DNA of 64,000 nucleotides from Strongylocentrotus purpuratus (lineage: Eukaryota; Echinodermata; Echinoidea; Camarodonta; Strongylocentrotidae). Made by a program: the position numbers and the translations under genes. The notes beneath the pieces were generated by a model. That model made no database searches. It was given only the letters and a program-made list of their open reading frames with translations, and was not told the DNA's origin. How positions within the stretch are numbered: position 1 is the first letter of the stretch; every line of letters begins with the position of its first letter. Of this stretch, positions 1-12,039 are shown piece by piece. The stretch covers positions 21,834,155 to 21,898,154 of the forward strand of contig NW_022145599.1 of assembly GCF_000002235.5 (NCBI RefSeq), read 5' to 3'.

Positions 1-1394
1 GGACCAGATGAAGTCACGTCTGATCATTTGCTTTAAATCACAGAAGATCTACCATACTATCTCTCTATTTGCACTAGATGCTCAAGTACAGGTCAGTTAC
101 AGATACTATTCAAGCAGAAACTTCTTTTCACATCATGTAATTACCAAAAGCCCTAACAATGGTTAGCTAAGCATCAGTGAATGTACAGTACACACATTGG
201 GGGACAAAAGGGGGCATTATACACTCATGAAATAATAGAACCAAATTTTGATGAAATATCTGGTACAATAGAAAACAATACCACACCAACACATCAAAAA
301 AGAGATTCACCTCATATTCTATATACCCTACTCTTTTTTATGATCTCTCAGGAACCTAACTCTTTACATTTGGTTTACAGATTTTCTTCTCTCTCTCTCT
401 CTCTCTCTCTCTTCTTTTTGATTAAAAAGGTAAAGTTAATTGAGATGCTCAAGTTCACCTTATCAGAACTAGACAGAATTGAGTTTGAGAAATAATAAAA
501 CCATGAAAAAAAGAAAAACATGTTTATGACTCTGTCTCCTTTTCAATCAATGCAGAGAAAATAAAATCTCTTCATGCAGTATGCATGCACTACATGGAAT
601 ACTTTTCATGTTGTAAATATCAAATAATAATGGTGGCTTCTTATATAGCGCACATGTCCGTCACGTTGTGACGCTCCTGGCGCTGCCCCGATTGAAACAA
701 GGTCCATATTTCAAGTGGCCCCTCCTCCTTAAAAGGGCTCTATTCACGATAAATATGAAGGCATTTGAAGAGCCATGCTTTTCAGGGAACACGTTTTATC
801 TGATGTTCCAGACTTGCATGATAACAATGATACGCTCTCAAATTATTTTTCACCTCTTCTCAGAACTCAACCTCCTCTTTGAGTCAATTCCGATACCCTG
901 CTTAGACCCATGCATACAAAAACATGTAAAGTTAGCATTGAGGATATCCTAAAATAAAACCGGGACTTTCAAGCTTCATGCATGTTCATGTATGATGTCC
1001 TTCTGCCTTGTGTAAAAAAACTATGCATACATGTACATGTACCTTGCACAATCCAATAATATGATGAGATATGTGGTGCAGCCGTCCATCGTTAGACCTC
1101 TCGCAACATGCACCCAACCACACACATGCAAACACATGCCCACACGTGTTGAGAGGCAGGCAGACATTGGGGGTATAACATACTGTACGCTTGCTTTCAT
1201 CCAACCCGGGCTAGGATTAAATTGTTTATTCCCAAAGAGGAGTTGCCTAGTACATGTACATCAGTGGTAGCACCTGGTTAGATACGTAACAGGTCGTCAC
1301 AAGGCCTTGCTCAAGGTCATCAGGACTTATAATTATATTTTCACCTTTGTGAAGATATCCTCTGTTGAGAGTCACAAAGGTGATGAACTACCGG

Positions 1395-1528
1395 TAATGG
1401 GGCATTTAGAAAGTTGCAAAGATCAATTGCAAAATGCAAATCCCCCAAATCAAGTATACACGTAAGTCTTGCGATTAATCGCAAATTTGAAATTGATTGC
1501 AACTCAACCGTCTTGAACCGCCCCATTA
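1395..1528. mobile_element. Small MITE rich in TTGCAA words
   Basis: The ends form an inverted repeat: TAATGGGGC at the left and GCCCCATTA at the right. The inside is built of TTGCAA/TTGCGATT words that can fold back. A second, closely similar unit lies 107 bp downstream. No coding capacity. Confidence 0.5.
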
Positions 1529-1634
1529 GTAAGAGAGAGAGAGAAAAAATAAAAGCTAGATCTAGTTACATGTAACTTGATCTGATTGTTAAAACTTTAA
1601 TCCTAACAAAATCCTTGGAAATTTAGGAGACCAG

Positions 1635-1732
1635 TGGGGCATTGCAAGAAAGTTGAGTTGCAATTCATTGCAAATATCAGTTGCAAATTGTGCAAGTTCT
1701 TGCAATCGATCGCAACTTTCTTGCAGCGCCCA
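1635..1732. mobile_element. Hairpin MITE, same TTGCAA-rich family
   Basis: Left end TGGGGCATTGCAAGAAAGTTG (first 20 bases matter) is mirrored at the right by CAACTTTCTTGCAGCGCCCA, giving a near-perfect 98-bp hairpin. Similar words recur near 18407-18440 and 18940-19000, so this is a dispersed family. The superfamily cannot be set because the target duplication is not clear. Confidence 0.6.
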
Positions 1733-2148
1733 GTATGTCTTACATTGTAATTATGTGTATGGGTTAACACCCTTCTGGCTCACAGTACAGGGAGAGGATA
1801 ATAGAGATATTAAAAGTAACAAGATAATCATCATGACATTTACTTGTATGGAGTAGCATCTGCCATTTTCTTCTACCGGTACTTTATATTTGTCACAGAT
1901 TAACTTTTTCCAAAAGTAATAAAGTATTTTTGATGAGGCACAACACACTGCACCTTGTAACACCTTGTACCATCGCCATCGAGGATGACAAAGCAGATTA
2001 TTTCATAATGTGTACTGAACTGTAGTTGACAATGGTTGTTGTCTGGCTATTTACAGTGTTTGCCCTATCTCTCTTTTTGTTAGATGACAAATGCTCACTT
2101 CAAACAAATGCTTCACGGTCAATTCCTACATTAACTGGGTTCCTAAAG

Positions 2149-2222
2149 TTAATAATAATAATAATAATACATAACATTTATTAGGCGCTTAATACTGATG
2201 TTTCTAAGCGCACAGTGTTCTG
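2149..2222 (-). mobile_element. SINE/LINE 3' tail fragment with (ATT)n
   Basis: Read on the minus strand it ends in a stretch of the type TAAGCGC...ATAAATGTTATG followed by (ATT)n, a typical retroposon 3' end. The same tail type occurs near 11061-11122. Only the 3' module is recognisable. Confidence 0.4.
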
Positions 2223-2509
2223 ATTAAGAGAAGACTATAACCCGTAGAATTAAATTAGAAGAAAAAGCAAAAATACAAAAGTAAAGTTCTTAAACATCAG
2301 GCTGAACACTACATGTACAGTGTATACCGGTATATCTAGACCTTTCCCTAAACATATACCGGTAAGCCAACCAAAACCCTACTACTCAAATCCTAATCGC
2401 ATACTTTTTGTGAAATAAAACATAGGGGAAATTTTAGATTGATCACAGGAAATTCTGGAGAATTACATTCTTTGTCATGACCTGAATTCAATGTTGATCT
2501 TATTCACAA

Positions 2510-2900
2510 TTAAAGATAAACTTTAGTACTGGTAATGCGATTGCATTGTGAAAGAAAAGGTGTGGAAAGGATCAGAAACAGTTGATCATGTAGCATGTAA
2601 GTATTGGTGTGCACTGCAAGGTTCTGGAGTCATCAAAATCATGATAAATTTGACCGAGTCTTGGTAAAGTAACAAGCACATACACAGAAAGCTATGTATG
2701 GGACAACACGCATGGTGTCGGGGTTGGTACTACCTTGATTCCTTGTCTTTCTATGCTCATTACTCAGCCAGTATACATTTTCTTCCAAAATTGTTTGGCA
2801 CATGTCATTTATTTGTAATCTTGAACATTCAGTGTAAGTTTCGTTTGATTCTGTGAGAAATAATTTTCTTTTTTTTACCAGTACTCAACCTTCTCTTTAA
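2510..2900. mobile_element. TTAA-flanked MITE, copy 1
   Basis: Starts TTAAAGATAAACTTTAGTAC and ends with TACCAGTACTCAACCTTCTC then TTTAA, giving terminal inverted repeats of about 25 bp that include the TTAA target. Internal sequence (GCGATTGCATTGTGAAAGAA) is shared with copies at 6046-6425, 11665-12039 and 35567-35940. TTAA targets are used by piggyBac and Kolobok elements; no transposase is present, so it is non-autonomous. Confidence 0.7.
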
Positions 2901-4640
2901 ACTCATTGAATGACATGTGTAGGAGCATGTGGTAGGGTCCATGGTAGAATCGAGTAACCACTCTGCATATACCTTGAATTTGGTTTACTAACTTTAACAC
3001 ATGAATGAGCAGAAAAAGTGTAAATGAAAAAAAATCTTACTGAAACATGGGGTTTATTCAGAGTTTGCGGGGTGCCCGGGTGCGAGATCATATTGTATAG
3101 TGGTCAAGGTAACTGATATTTATAAAAAATAGTGAATTTTGTGTTGTGCATTGAATTGGCCTGCTTTATTGTGTCTACCCCTGTTATCTCTGGTAACTCA
3201 TCTGGCTCACAGGGTATTTACTTCAGTATTATACATGTATGTATGCATGCAATCTTTTTATGTAATCCTCCATTTCTTCAAACTTCCGAGTTCAGAATTT
3301 GCCCTAGATCTGTTGAGGTTTATGGATCTAAATGGGGCTATGTGAAACTTCACTGAGCATTGTGAAAGAGTATCTCACAGGTTTCAGCACAAAGGTTAGC
3401 AATATCATTCCTGAATTGGAAAAATGCCTTTCCATGGATTATCCCCGCCATTCACAGAAAAAACTTTGTGGTGACATTTTCTCTCACAAATCACAATAGT
3501 AAGATGGGTGCGAGTCTGATCAATGTTGTACAAACACATTTTGTCAGTGTTATAAATTTGTAACATCAAAGACAAAACTAATGTTGGCAGGGAAAAAAAT
3601 ATTTTTAAAATTTGGGTGGCTAAGTATTTTCAAGTTTGCTTGCATGAGAGTAACACTCTTCAATTTGTTTTGCATTGAACTCTATGCAAATTTTGGGGGC
3701 GTGTTTATGACTTTCGGGGCTCTTTTGGGCATTTCGGGGGCTACTTTGCCCCGAGTCCCCGTGTATTTTTCCCCCTGAATGTTGGGTCTATCATATCTAC
3801 TTCTCAAAAGTGCTTTTTAAAGCAATCACCTCTCTAGAAAGACCACCTGGCTATTGATACCACATTTTTTTTGTTTTCTCTGAAAACCGTGTACTAAAAT
3901 GAACCTGAACACATAGACAACCTGCCTATAAAGGCTGCCTTTCTTGTCTCTCTCTCGAGCAGACTTGACATACAGGTTTCAATGTATTCGTTTCCATGTT
4001 TGCACACAAGGTAATGCCGTATATTCTCACTCTTTTTTATTTCTTCCTGCCATCCTGTTGTAAAACATACAGTGCATCTATTGTATATTTATAAAGCAAT
4101 TTTTCAATCTGCATCTAAGTTAAGCAGATCATACTATTTGAGTACCGGTATTCATACATGTTTGCATTCCAGAGAATCCACTTTTGGTCCGGACTGTATT
4201 TGTACAAGTACAAGTACAGGTACATGTGCAAGTCTGGACTCAAACTTCCTTTCAAAATGGGTATGTCCACACCAAGTGTGGATTGAAGTCATGCCGATAT
4301 CATTCATTCACATTAGCTTTTGGGTCCAGACTCAATCCAGAATCAATCATCTACTACCCTTAATATGAAAGGGGCAGTGTGTTAAATACACCCATGATCT
4401 GGTCATTCCTATGTGGGTTTCCAGTTGCTATACAACATGTTTACCAAGAGACCATGGTGTATTAAAGGTGATCTCTCAAGCCAATAGATTAATAGAGGAT
4501 AAGCTCTAATTAGCTTGAGAGGTACTTCAATGATTCAAGAATCAAAATGGATTAAAATGTTACATTTTGTGATTTTTGTCACCACCTCACATGTGTACCT
4601 TTCCCTGTGTACAGCCTTACTCACACATACATGTACATAC

Positions 4641-4709
4641 TAGTGCTGTAGTCAAACGTTTAACCGCCCATGGCGGATTCCGTTTTCAATTGGACTGTTT
4701 CGTTCTCCC

Positions 4710-4793
<84 letters not shown>

Positions 4794-5129
4794 TTTCGAT
4801 TTATGCCCCTCCACCTGGCACTATGCCTGGCAATGTCTCCCAGCTCAGTAATCGGTGTGATGACTTAGCACTTGGAAACTAGAACAACACTCCAATTTGT
4901 CTGTCATCTTGGTTTGAAAGTAATCTTTGTAATAGATCTCAATATATATTCATCCAAGTTTAACACATGGTGTACCACAAGGTTCTATCCTAGGTCCTCT
5001 ACTGTTTTTAATTTACTTTAATGATCTTACACATTATTCTAAAACGACATTGTTACTATTATTTGTGACTAGTTCACAAGCACAAATCGGCGCCTTCAGT
5101 TAAATCACCTTCCTGCTTTTTCACACGGC

Positions 5130-5165
<36 letters not shown>

Positions 5166-5272
5166 GTTTTTTTTTTTTTTTTTTTTTTTTAAATAAATCG
5201 TTTAACCGAAAACCGTCCGGTTTTGACAGGCGGTTAAACGGAATTGGAGATATCCGTGATGTTACAGCACTA
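4641..5272. mobile_element. hAT-like non-autonomous element with 8-bp target duplication
   Basis: Terminal inverted repeats TAGTGCTGTA (left) and TACAGCACTA (right) are flanked by the perfect 8-bp duplication GTACATAC at 4633-4640 and 5273-5280, the hAT signature. Subterminal GTTTAACCG words repeat in both arms. The inside holds long poly-T and poly-A runs and a piece of LINE reverse transcriptase (4912-5066). No transposase. Confidence 0.75.
4912..5066 (+). pseudogene. Reverse-transcriptase remnant (CR1/L2-like LINE) inside the hAT-like element
   Basis: The plus strand encodes HGVPQGSILGPLLFLIYFND, the RT palm motif B block seen in CR1/jockey-type LINEs. It is preceded, in a shifted frame, by WFESNLCNRSQY, the segment normally found just before it. 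Neighbouring RT motifs A and C are missing, so only about 50 codons survive. Confidence 0.8.
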
Positions 5273-5470
5273 GTACATACATGTACAATGTACAATCATT
5301 AAATCAGGGTTTTTGTTAATGTTGTGCAAGCAACAACAACTCAAATTCCCATGTATACAACATGTTCATGTACAGGTGAAAAAATGCATCACAGACAAGT
5401 TTGCATTTATAAAACAAATAACATACTGTACACCTGTAAATGTAAATTTACACATGTAACCATGCATGCT

Positions 5471-5680
5471 GCCAGGTGCTGTGGTCCAGTGGATAAGTCT
5501 ACGGACTGTGAACCACAAGGTGCGGGTTCATATCCCTGCCACAGCACTTGCATACTTTGGCTATACGTTAATCTACACTCCACCCAGGTGAGGTAAATGG
5601 GTACCTGGTAGGATTATTCCTTGAAATGCACTGTGCACTGATAAGGGCTGCTGGAGCCACAGCTGGGGTAATATTTTCCA
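5471..5680 (+). mobile_element. tRNA-derived SINE
   Basis: The head resembles a tRNA, with an A-box-like region at about 5481-5495 and a B box GGTTCATATCC at 5525-5535. It is followed by a core module (CACCCAGGTGAGGTAAATGG, then GTACCTGG) that recurs at 28370-28400 and 51605-51630. It resembles the tRNA-headed SINEs (such as SURF) known in sea urchins; the family assignment is not proven here. Confidence 0.65.
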
Positions 5681-6045
5681 CAGTTATTTGGAAGTACATA
5701 CAGTGTACATGTGTACATGTAGGGGCGTTATAGTATAATGTGATATGCTCTATTAATCATATGAATATTGTTAATTTGTTATGCCATCCTTATTTGCCAA
5801 ATTGTAGCAGGTTTTTTGAGGCAGTTTACTAGGTCATGTTTGAACAAGACTTTATGACAGGAAATTTACACTGCATGATGTATACCTTGATCAAAAGCTA
5901 ACAAGTCTCAATAGTAGAGTACACATAGGCCTATTATGATTCTTTACAGTCCACAGTACACACATATTTATTGTTTGCAGCATATATTCTTGGCATTAAC
6001 ATTCAACTAGAAAACCTAGCTGGCTGTAAATTGTAATTTTCACTT

Positions 6046-6425
6046 TTAAAGATGAAGTTGAGTTCTGGTCATGCGATTGCATTGTGAAAGAAACGGTGTG
6101 GAATCGACCAGAAAAGGTTGATCATCTAGCATATAAGAATTTGTGTGTATTGCAAGGTTCTGGAATCATCAAAATGATAAGAAATTTGGCCAAGTCTTGG
6201 TAAAGTTACAAACACTGTACACTGAAAGATGTATATGGGACTACACGAACCGTGGCGAAAAAATCCTACCCGGATTCATGTCATATTTAGAATATGAAGG
6301 TATTTGAAGAGCCATGCTTTTCAGGGAACATGTTTAATCTGATGTTCTTCCACCCTTGCATAATAACAATGATAACGCTCACAAATTATTTTTTACCTCT
6401 TCCCAGAACTCAACCTTCTCTTTAA
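6046..6425. mobile_element. TTAA-flanked MITE, copy 2
   Basis: Left end TTAAAGATGAAGTTGAGTTC, right end AGAACTCAACCTTCTCTTTAA (last 20 bases), with TTAA at both ends. The internal part is close to the copy at 2510-2900. Its right half (from GAAGGTATTTGAAGAGCCAT) also occurs alone near 745-900. Confidence 0.75.
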
Positions 6426-6835
6426 GCTGGCAGTCAAATTGCAAACAAACACAGATGTCGTGTTTGTAACTGGGGTATGGACCATTATACATTGTAGCAC
6501 AATTTTACATTAATCATCCATAAATCATATGAACAGAGTATTGGATTGTCATTAAAGGTCGGCTGACATCCAAAAATAAGTTGATTCTTGTTGATGTGCT
6601 GGGCTGCATACAACTAGTCATATTATGTTATTCAAACATCAAAATATGTTTCATAGAATTTTAAATAGTTTTTTGTTTTCTCAGACCTGCTAAGCCCCAC
6701 CTTTATAAAAAAAAAAAAAGATGTTCCAGATCTCATTCATCTTGTGCCATCATCTGTCAATCAATAGTGAGCTAACAAGAGACAGTGGTATGCATACATT
6801 GTAACTTCCCCCAGTTCAGCAAATGATTACAAAAG

Positions 6836-7281
6836 AATTCTCGCTACCCCAAATAGCGATTCTGCCGAGATCCGGGGAAAATCCTGAAAACGCGCATTGC
6901 ATTATGGGATAGCTTTTCGACATTACAGCTTCCTGTGCAGGCGCTATATTACTAGGCGCGATAGCGCAAACGTAAAACGCCGTCGCCACACAACGTGTAT
7001 GCACCGAATATGTCGTCTGCTCGGTCTTGTTTTTTTTTCGCAAATATTTCAACGTTTATTTGAACATTTCATTCGTTGTTTTTTGCGTCTTTTGACATCA
7101 GTGACGATGGTTTTCTTTTGTGAGGCTGCACAGTGCTGGGCTCATGATTACGCTCATGATGGCGTAAGCGCCAGCGGGATGGGACTCTATACCGGAAGTT
7201 GTAGTGACGACCCGAGAGAGTGAAAATTACCTCGTCTCGCGAATTTCGAGATTTTCGTACCTATTTAGGGTAGCGAGAATT
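6836..7281. mobile_element. MITE with AATTCTCGCTACCC termini
   Basis: The left end AATTCTCGCTACCCCAAATA is mirrored at the right (reverse complement AATTCTCGCTACCCTAAATA). The AATT at both outer ends may be part of the repeat or a 4-bp target duplication. The inside is more GC- and CpG-rich than the surroundings and contains no recognisable protein. Confidence 0.6.
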
Positions 7282-7697
7282 GCATTCTTTCATACAATAC
7301 CTCCACATTACCTTTCTTTTCCTGGTGTTGCTAAAGCACATCTGACATAGCAACCACTATGTTGGTATTGTATGATCTATTGTAAACAGGTGGTCAGCTA
7401 CATACCACTGTCTCTTGTTGACTGACACAGGATATTGCAGGTACTGTACGGTTGCCTATGGTTTAATAACTATTAAAGGGAGGGACTATTGAACATTCAC
7501 ATTGTCTGCTGAGAGCCTGAAGACTCTCAATAACTAATCTAAATAAACCTTGTCTTGTGTTTGTAATATCTTTTTTTCTCTCTCCCTCTTTCCTTTTTAA
7601 ATTTTTATCCTACACAATTTATCAAATTATAAACCATTTTAATATGTACAAAAGTATGTCATGTTCATTTATTTCATTTGACTGAATTCTTAGTGCC

Positions 7698-8309
7698 TTA
7701 AAAGGCAATCCAACCCTTAGAATAAGTTCATTTGAATGAAAGCAGAAAAATCAGAGAAATCAGAGAAAAAGAAAAGTCAGAAAGTTGGAAATAATCATAC
7801 CAATACTAAGAAAGTTATGAATTTTTGAAATATGGGATCCTCACAGCTATCTGTACACATACAATGTACATGTACAGGTACATCTGTATGTGAATCTCAA
7901 ATTGGCAAGTTTGTCAGTGGATTGTGACGCAATGACGGATAACTCTCCTGTTTGTTAAAAAAAAAAAAAATACACTAATTTCTGTTTTTCTTCCAATGCC
8001 CTCACCCTTGGGGCTTTACTCAAGGTCCTCTAAAAAGAAAATACTATCCATAGTCATACATTTATGATTTTTTTAAAGTCATTTTGGGTCTCAGGAAAAA
8101 TAGAAAAGTTGTTCGCCACTAATCACAGACACATGACAGAAGCAGCTAATTTAAAGAGCCCATGGATACCTATAGTGATTGCAATTTAAACCAATTCTCA
8201 TTTATTGTCTGATTTCATTCAAATTGTCACTAGTCTAATTTTCTGATATTTTCTGCTTTCCTCTAGAGTAGTTTGCTATCAACTTCATCAAGGTTGGATT
8301 CCCCTTTAA
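7698..8309. mobile_element. TTAA-flanked MITE of a second family
   Basis: Ends TTAAAAGGCAATCCAACCCT and AGGTTGGATTCCCCTTTAA form inverted repeats that include TTAA. The inside is AT-rich without coding capacity. Related ends (TTAAAGGGGAAGTCCA) occur at 38246 in unit B, and a slightly altered form at about 62304 in unit C. Confidence 0.6.
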
Positions 8310-9866
8310 TCATCAAAGTATTATTGACTGTTTGGTTTCATTGCTATAAATTACTTAGGCTTTGTGTACAGTATTACACTTTATACCTCATTGTATGGGT
8401 TTGTGTAATGTAGGCCTTACTGTTTCTGCATGGCCCTTCTGCATGGCCCTGTTGGAAAACAGTGTTTTAACCATTCAAGAGGCAACCCTGCTTAAATATG
8501 ACCTGATAGATAATTGACAAAAATGCATCGCACTTTTCTTTCCTTTGAACTTACCAATCTCATTGATCACACCAACATATTTATGACTAGCCTACATGTG
8601 CACTATATATGCAAACTGTTATTGACTTTCCTACAAATGTAAATAAAACGTGAAGTTTTCTTGACAAAACGAGAGAAAAAGTCAGCATGTGTTCTACACA
8701 ATATTGTTTCCATTCTGAATGAGGGAGTGTTTGCTGTCCTCCAAATGAGCACACTTACTGATCAAAGTTCAAAGGTCACATACTTCCCTATATATGTGTG
8801 CTTTGTCTGACTGGAGAGTTAAAAATATAACTGACGGAATTTGAAAATGTGTTTGTTTCTCTGAGCCTATTTTTCTACTGTCCTCAAAACTTCATTAAAA
8901 ATAAACAGATAGCTTAATGGCTTTTATATAAGATTGACAGATATTACAAGGAAATCATAGTCCTTCATTTTGATATAGTATTTTGGGGGAATACGGTAGG
9001 CCTACCAATACCTGCAGAAAAGCTCGTAAGTATCCATTGCCTATGGCAATTGGGTGGTTCCTGAATCAAAGCCGAGAGAATTCAGTAGACAGGTCAAAGG
9101 GTTAAATTATGATTAAAAGTCAATACTGTCATGGAATTTTTCTTCTGTAGATGGTCTAATATATAGTATATGCCTTGGTTTTAAACTAGTTTAATGTTCA
9201 TTGTTTCCTATCGGACACAATGTACCGTGTCCGAGCTGGTCTTTGGGCGTCCTATATAGCCGATAGGCCTTTTGCTCGCCAGCCACTGAATTCTTCAACA
9301 TAAACAGTTTAACTTTTAAAAAATCCAATTTATCCAAATCTATATATTAAAAAAATTATATATATATATATATATAATTTTAAAGAGGAAAAAACCCTAA
9401 GAGAAGAGGCGTAAATATTCACTTATGAACGACAAACGCCTATAAACCGAAACAATAACAATTCATGTGAATCACAAACCTTGCTGCTTGCTAGATCTGC
9501 ATCACTGAAATTAAAAATGTTGGTTGAAAAGTAATGATTGTGCTTATTGGAAAGGTTACATCCGGTGCAACATGCAAGATGCATGTCATCATCTGGTACA
9601 TCTGTATAATTTATGTACACCACTCAGCTCAGCTCAGTTCGTGATCACAGTGGACACAGATTAAGATGGTATTTTCAAGACTCCAGTACTGTCCTACAAA
9701 GATCTGACTTCAAACTGGAACATTTCATTTCAATTCAATCGCAAAGCCTAAATACATGATCGCTGTGATGAATGAATGATCATTTATAATACTTAATAGA
9801 TATGACCTGATTCGTTGGTATTTGCGAGGTCAGTGCATCCGCCATGTACAGTACGTGTGTACTTAC

Positions 9867-10012
9867 CATATGAAATCCTTGCAATGACTACAAAATGTCG
9901 GCTGCTTGAAAAACCTCGGGATGAATTTGTGATTTTTGATCTCATACACGTTCTTCTGACGTAACGCTCCCCTCCTAGCGAATCCCTTCATCTCAAACGA
10001 AGAATCCGACAT
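9867..10012 (-). CDS. PRKCA/PRKCB-like: Conventional protein kinase C, first coding exon (partial gene)
   Basis: This exon encodes the N-terminus of a Ca2+/diacylglycerol-dependent protein kinase C. The 48 complete codons read [20 protein letters not shown] followed by [20 protein letters not shown] and CSHCKDFI, then W split by the intron. [12 protein letters not shown] is the autoinhibitory pseudosubstrate (Ala in place of Ser/Thr). [17 protein letters not shown] starts the first C1 zinc finger, with the zinc-binding His and the first two Cys visible. The exon ends in phase 2 at a GTAAGT donor (9866 downward), the same point, just before Gly, where vertebrate PRKCA/PRKCB exon 1 ends as I recall it. 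The ATG at 10012 is the first in frame; a stop lies just upstream. The rest of the gene should lie left of the window. Alpha versus beta cannot be told from this exon; many invertebrates have a single cPKC. Confidence 0.93.
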
Positions 10013-10330
10013 TATAAATCCACTGTCAAGGCGCAAATCCAGCAAAAATTATCCACTTTTTATAAATGAAAGTATGCTTCTACCCCTAACCGATTTTTTC
10101 GGCACATCCAATGGTCTTCAACACACACTTCGCTAATAAGTGGACTCCAATAGAGCGAGCGATGACTAGGAGCCTAGCGCCTCAGTGGTATGGCTGTACG
10201 TGCACATGTAAAGCACCTACGGAAAATGTGCGTGAGATCGCCAATAACGCGTTGAGTGTATACTGCACACTGTATCAATAGCTAGCTGACATGCAAGTTG
10301 CTGGTGGTGTGTTTCGGCCAGTGGGGCGCG
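10013..10330 (-). promoter_or_regulatory. 5' flank / putative promoter of the cPKC gene
   Basis: This is the sequence immediately upstream of the PKC start codon. On the minus strand a TATAAAA lies at about 10058-10064, roughly 46 bp before the ATG, which could serve as a TATA box for a very short leader. This is weak evidence in AT-rich DNA, and an upstream non-coding exon farther right is equally possible. Confidence 0.3.
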
Positions 10331-10339
10331 CTAGCGAAG

Positions 10340-10394
10340 CGAATTTCTCGATTTTTAATAATTCCAATGAAACCGCTCGCGAAGAGTCTAGACT
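10340..10394. repeat. Left arm of a widely spaced inverted repeat
   Basis: The segment containing GAAACCGCTCGCGAAGAGTC followed by TAGACTG is repeated in inverse orientation at 14995-15044 with a few differences. The arms are about 50-55 bp and 4.6 kb apart. Similarity stops abruptly at both edges. It could be the ends of an old DNA transposon or an inverted duplication of a short promoter-flank element. Confidence 0.6.
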
Positions 10395-11664
10395 GGATCG
10401 GAATGCAAAAATATTTGGCAAAAATAGTCAACTGTGACTGATTGCCAAACAAAATCAAATCAAGAAAGAAAGAAGAAAGAAAGCTCGCTAGCGCTAGTGT
10501 GAATTTATATAAAGAACACTTGAATGAACCTGTTTGTATTTCTAATCTTTAAATATCAATATTATTCTGCATCAAATATAACATATTGACTTCTACTGCG
10601 GTAAATGTAAAGGAATGAACTTACTTTAACCAAGAAGGTGTACCATGGTATCACAAGTTTAACAAACACATCAACATATTAAGCCAGGGGTCTCGGTCAT
10701 GAAGAAATACTGTAAGCATGCGTGTCCAAAGGTTTTCCAAACACCCCCCCCCCCCCCCCCCTAAACGAGGATTTCCCGAATTCTCACCCTAAACAAGCAT
10801 TTCACAAAAGTGTACTCCTAAACAAGCAAGTTTTGTAAAATTGTAACCCCTTGAGAATTTTGAGCGGCGATAGGGATTACCATTGAAGTTGTTGACAATG
10901 CAGTAATTTATTTTAAAAATAAATCAAATTGCGTCTTCTGATGTAAAATTCACAATGTTAAAATGTATTTATTCTCTGAAGAAAAGAATTACATTTCAAA
11001 TTTGATCTATTTTATATTAAGTACATGACACAAGAACAATGAACAGTTACTGATTCTAATATTAATAATGATAATAACTACATTTATAGGGTGCTTTATA
11101 CAGGTGTTGGTAAGCGCACAGGTGGTGCTATCTAACTTAGTATAATTATTTTACATGTTCAATAGCTTAAAAGCAACAAAATGAAATAAAATATTACTAA
11201 TACAATTCAGTTAAATTTATTTAACTACTTGTGTGCGCCTCCAGTATACTGCTGATTAAAAAGGTGGGTTTTGAGAAGAACAAATACAACATTGATGATG
11301 AAATAGTCCGGAACTTCAGAGACTTTAAACTAGAAGCATTTTCTATTTCAGAGGAAATTTTCGTGGTCTGGGTATGGTTTTATCGCATATAGTCCAAAAA
11401 CGCCAGGCCAAAACACGACTTTCATCGTGCCTAGCATATATTTTTTTTGTATTTTTAGAAATTGAAAATTTGGCCAAAAGGGGCTTTATGGCCTGAGCCT
11501 AATTTTTTTAATTTGCATGAATTAGAATTCAATATAAATAGAATTAGATTTTATGAAGAAAACTTTACTGGTATTGAATATTAATAATAAAAAGGCCGCA
11601 GTGGGTACAGGTTAGGTTTTATTGAAATTGGGATGAAAAATCACGTGTTTTGTTAAGTATTTTG
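10395..11664. other. Intergenic, nothing recognised apart from simple repeats and a tail fragment
   Basis: Holds an 18-base-scale poly-C run near 10743-10760, degenerate CCTAAACAAGC-type words just after it, and a retroposon tail-like piece near 11061-11122. No supported gene. Confidence 0.4.
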
Positions 11665-12039
11665 TTAAAGGTAAAGACCAGTATTGGCAACGCCCCAATT
11701 TCAAAAAATGAAATGGAAGCTCTCATTACCAATCATGTGAAAGAATATGTTTTGACTAATACATGATGATACAAAATTTGCCGGGAAACCGCCTACTAAT
11801 TCATATATTTGGTAAATTTATTTCTCTCATGGTCTGGTGAGAGAGATAGGGTAGTCCCATATACATCTTTCTGTGTATAGTGCTTGTAACTTTACGAAGA
11901 ATGGGCCAAATTTCTTATCATTTTGATGATTCCAGAACCTTGCAGATGCTAGATGCTAGATGATCAACCTTTTCTGATCGATTCCACAACGTTTCTTTCA
12001 CAATGCAATCGCATGACCATTACTGGTCTTTACCTTTAA
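11665..12039. mobile_element. TTAA-flanked MITE, copy 3
   Basis: Left end TTAAAGGTAAAGACCAGTAT and right end TACTGGTCTTTACCTTTAA, with TTAA at both borders. The right half contains the reverse complement of the internal block seen at 2510-2900 and 6046-6425, so it lies in the opposite orientation to those copies. Confidence 0.75.

Larger units (their letters stand above)
1..9866 (-). other. Presumed intron 1 of the cPKC gene, transposon-filled
   Basis: The minus-strand PKC exon ends at 9867 with a splice donor and I found no C1A-continuation exon to its left, so this stretch is inferred to be first intron (at least 9.87 kb). It holds the MITEs, hAT-like element and SINE listed separately, a (CT)n run near 387-412, a (TA)n run near 9356-9378, a fragment of the TTAA MITE right half near 745-900, and a short SINE/LINE tail-like piece near 624-690. 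In 2901-4640, 5681-6045, 6426-6835, 7282-7697 and 8310-9866 I see only AT-rich DNA with scattered TACATGTA-type words and no supported gene. Confidence 0.55.

Noticed and set aside
4670-4882. Poly-Phe frame inside the hAT-like element
   Set aside because: Pure poly-T translation.
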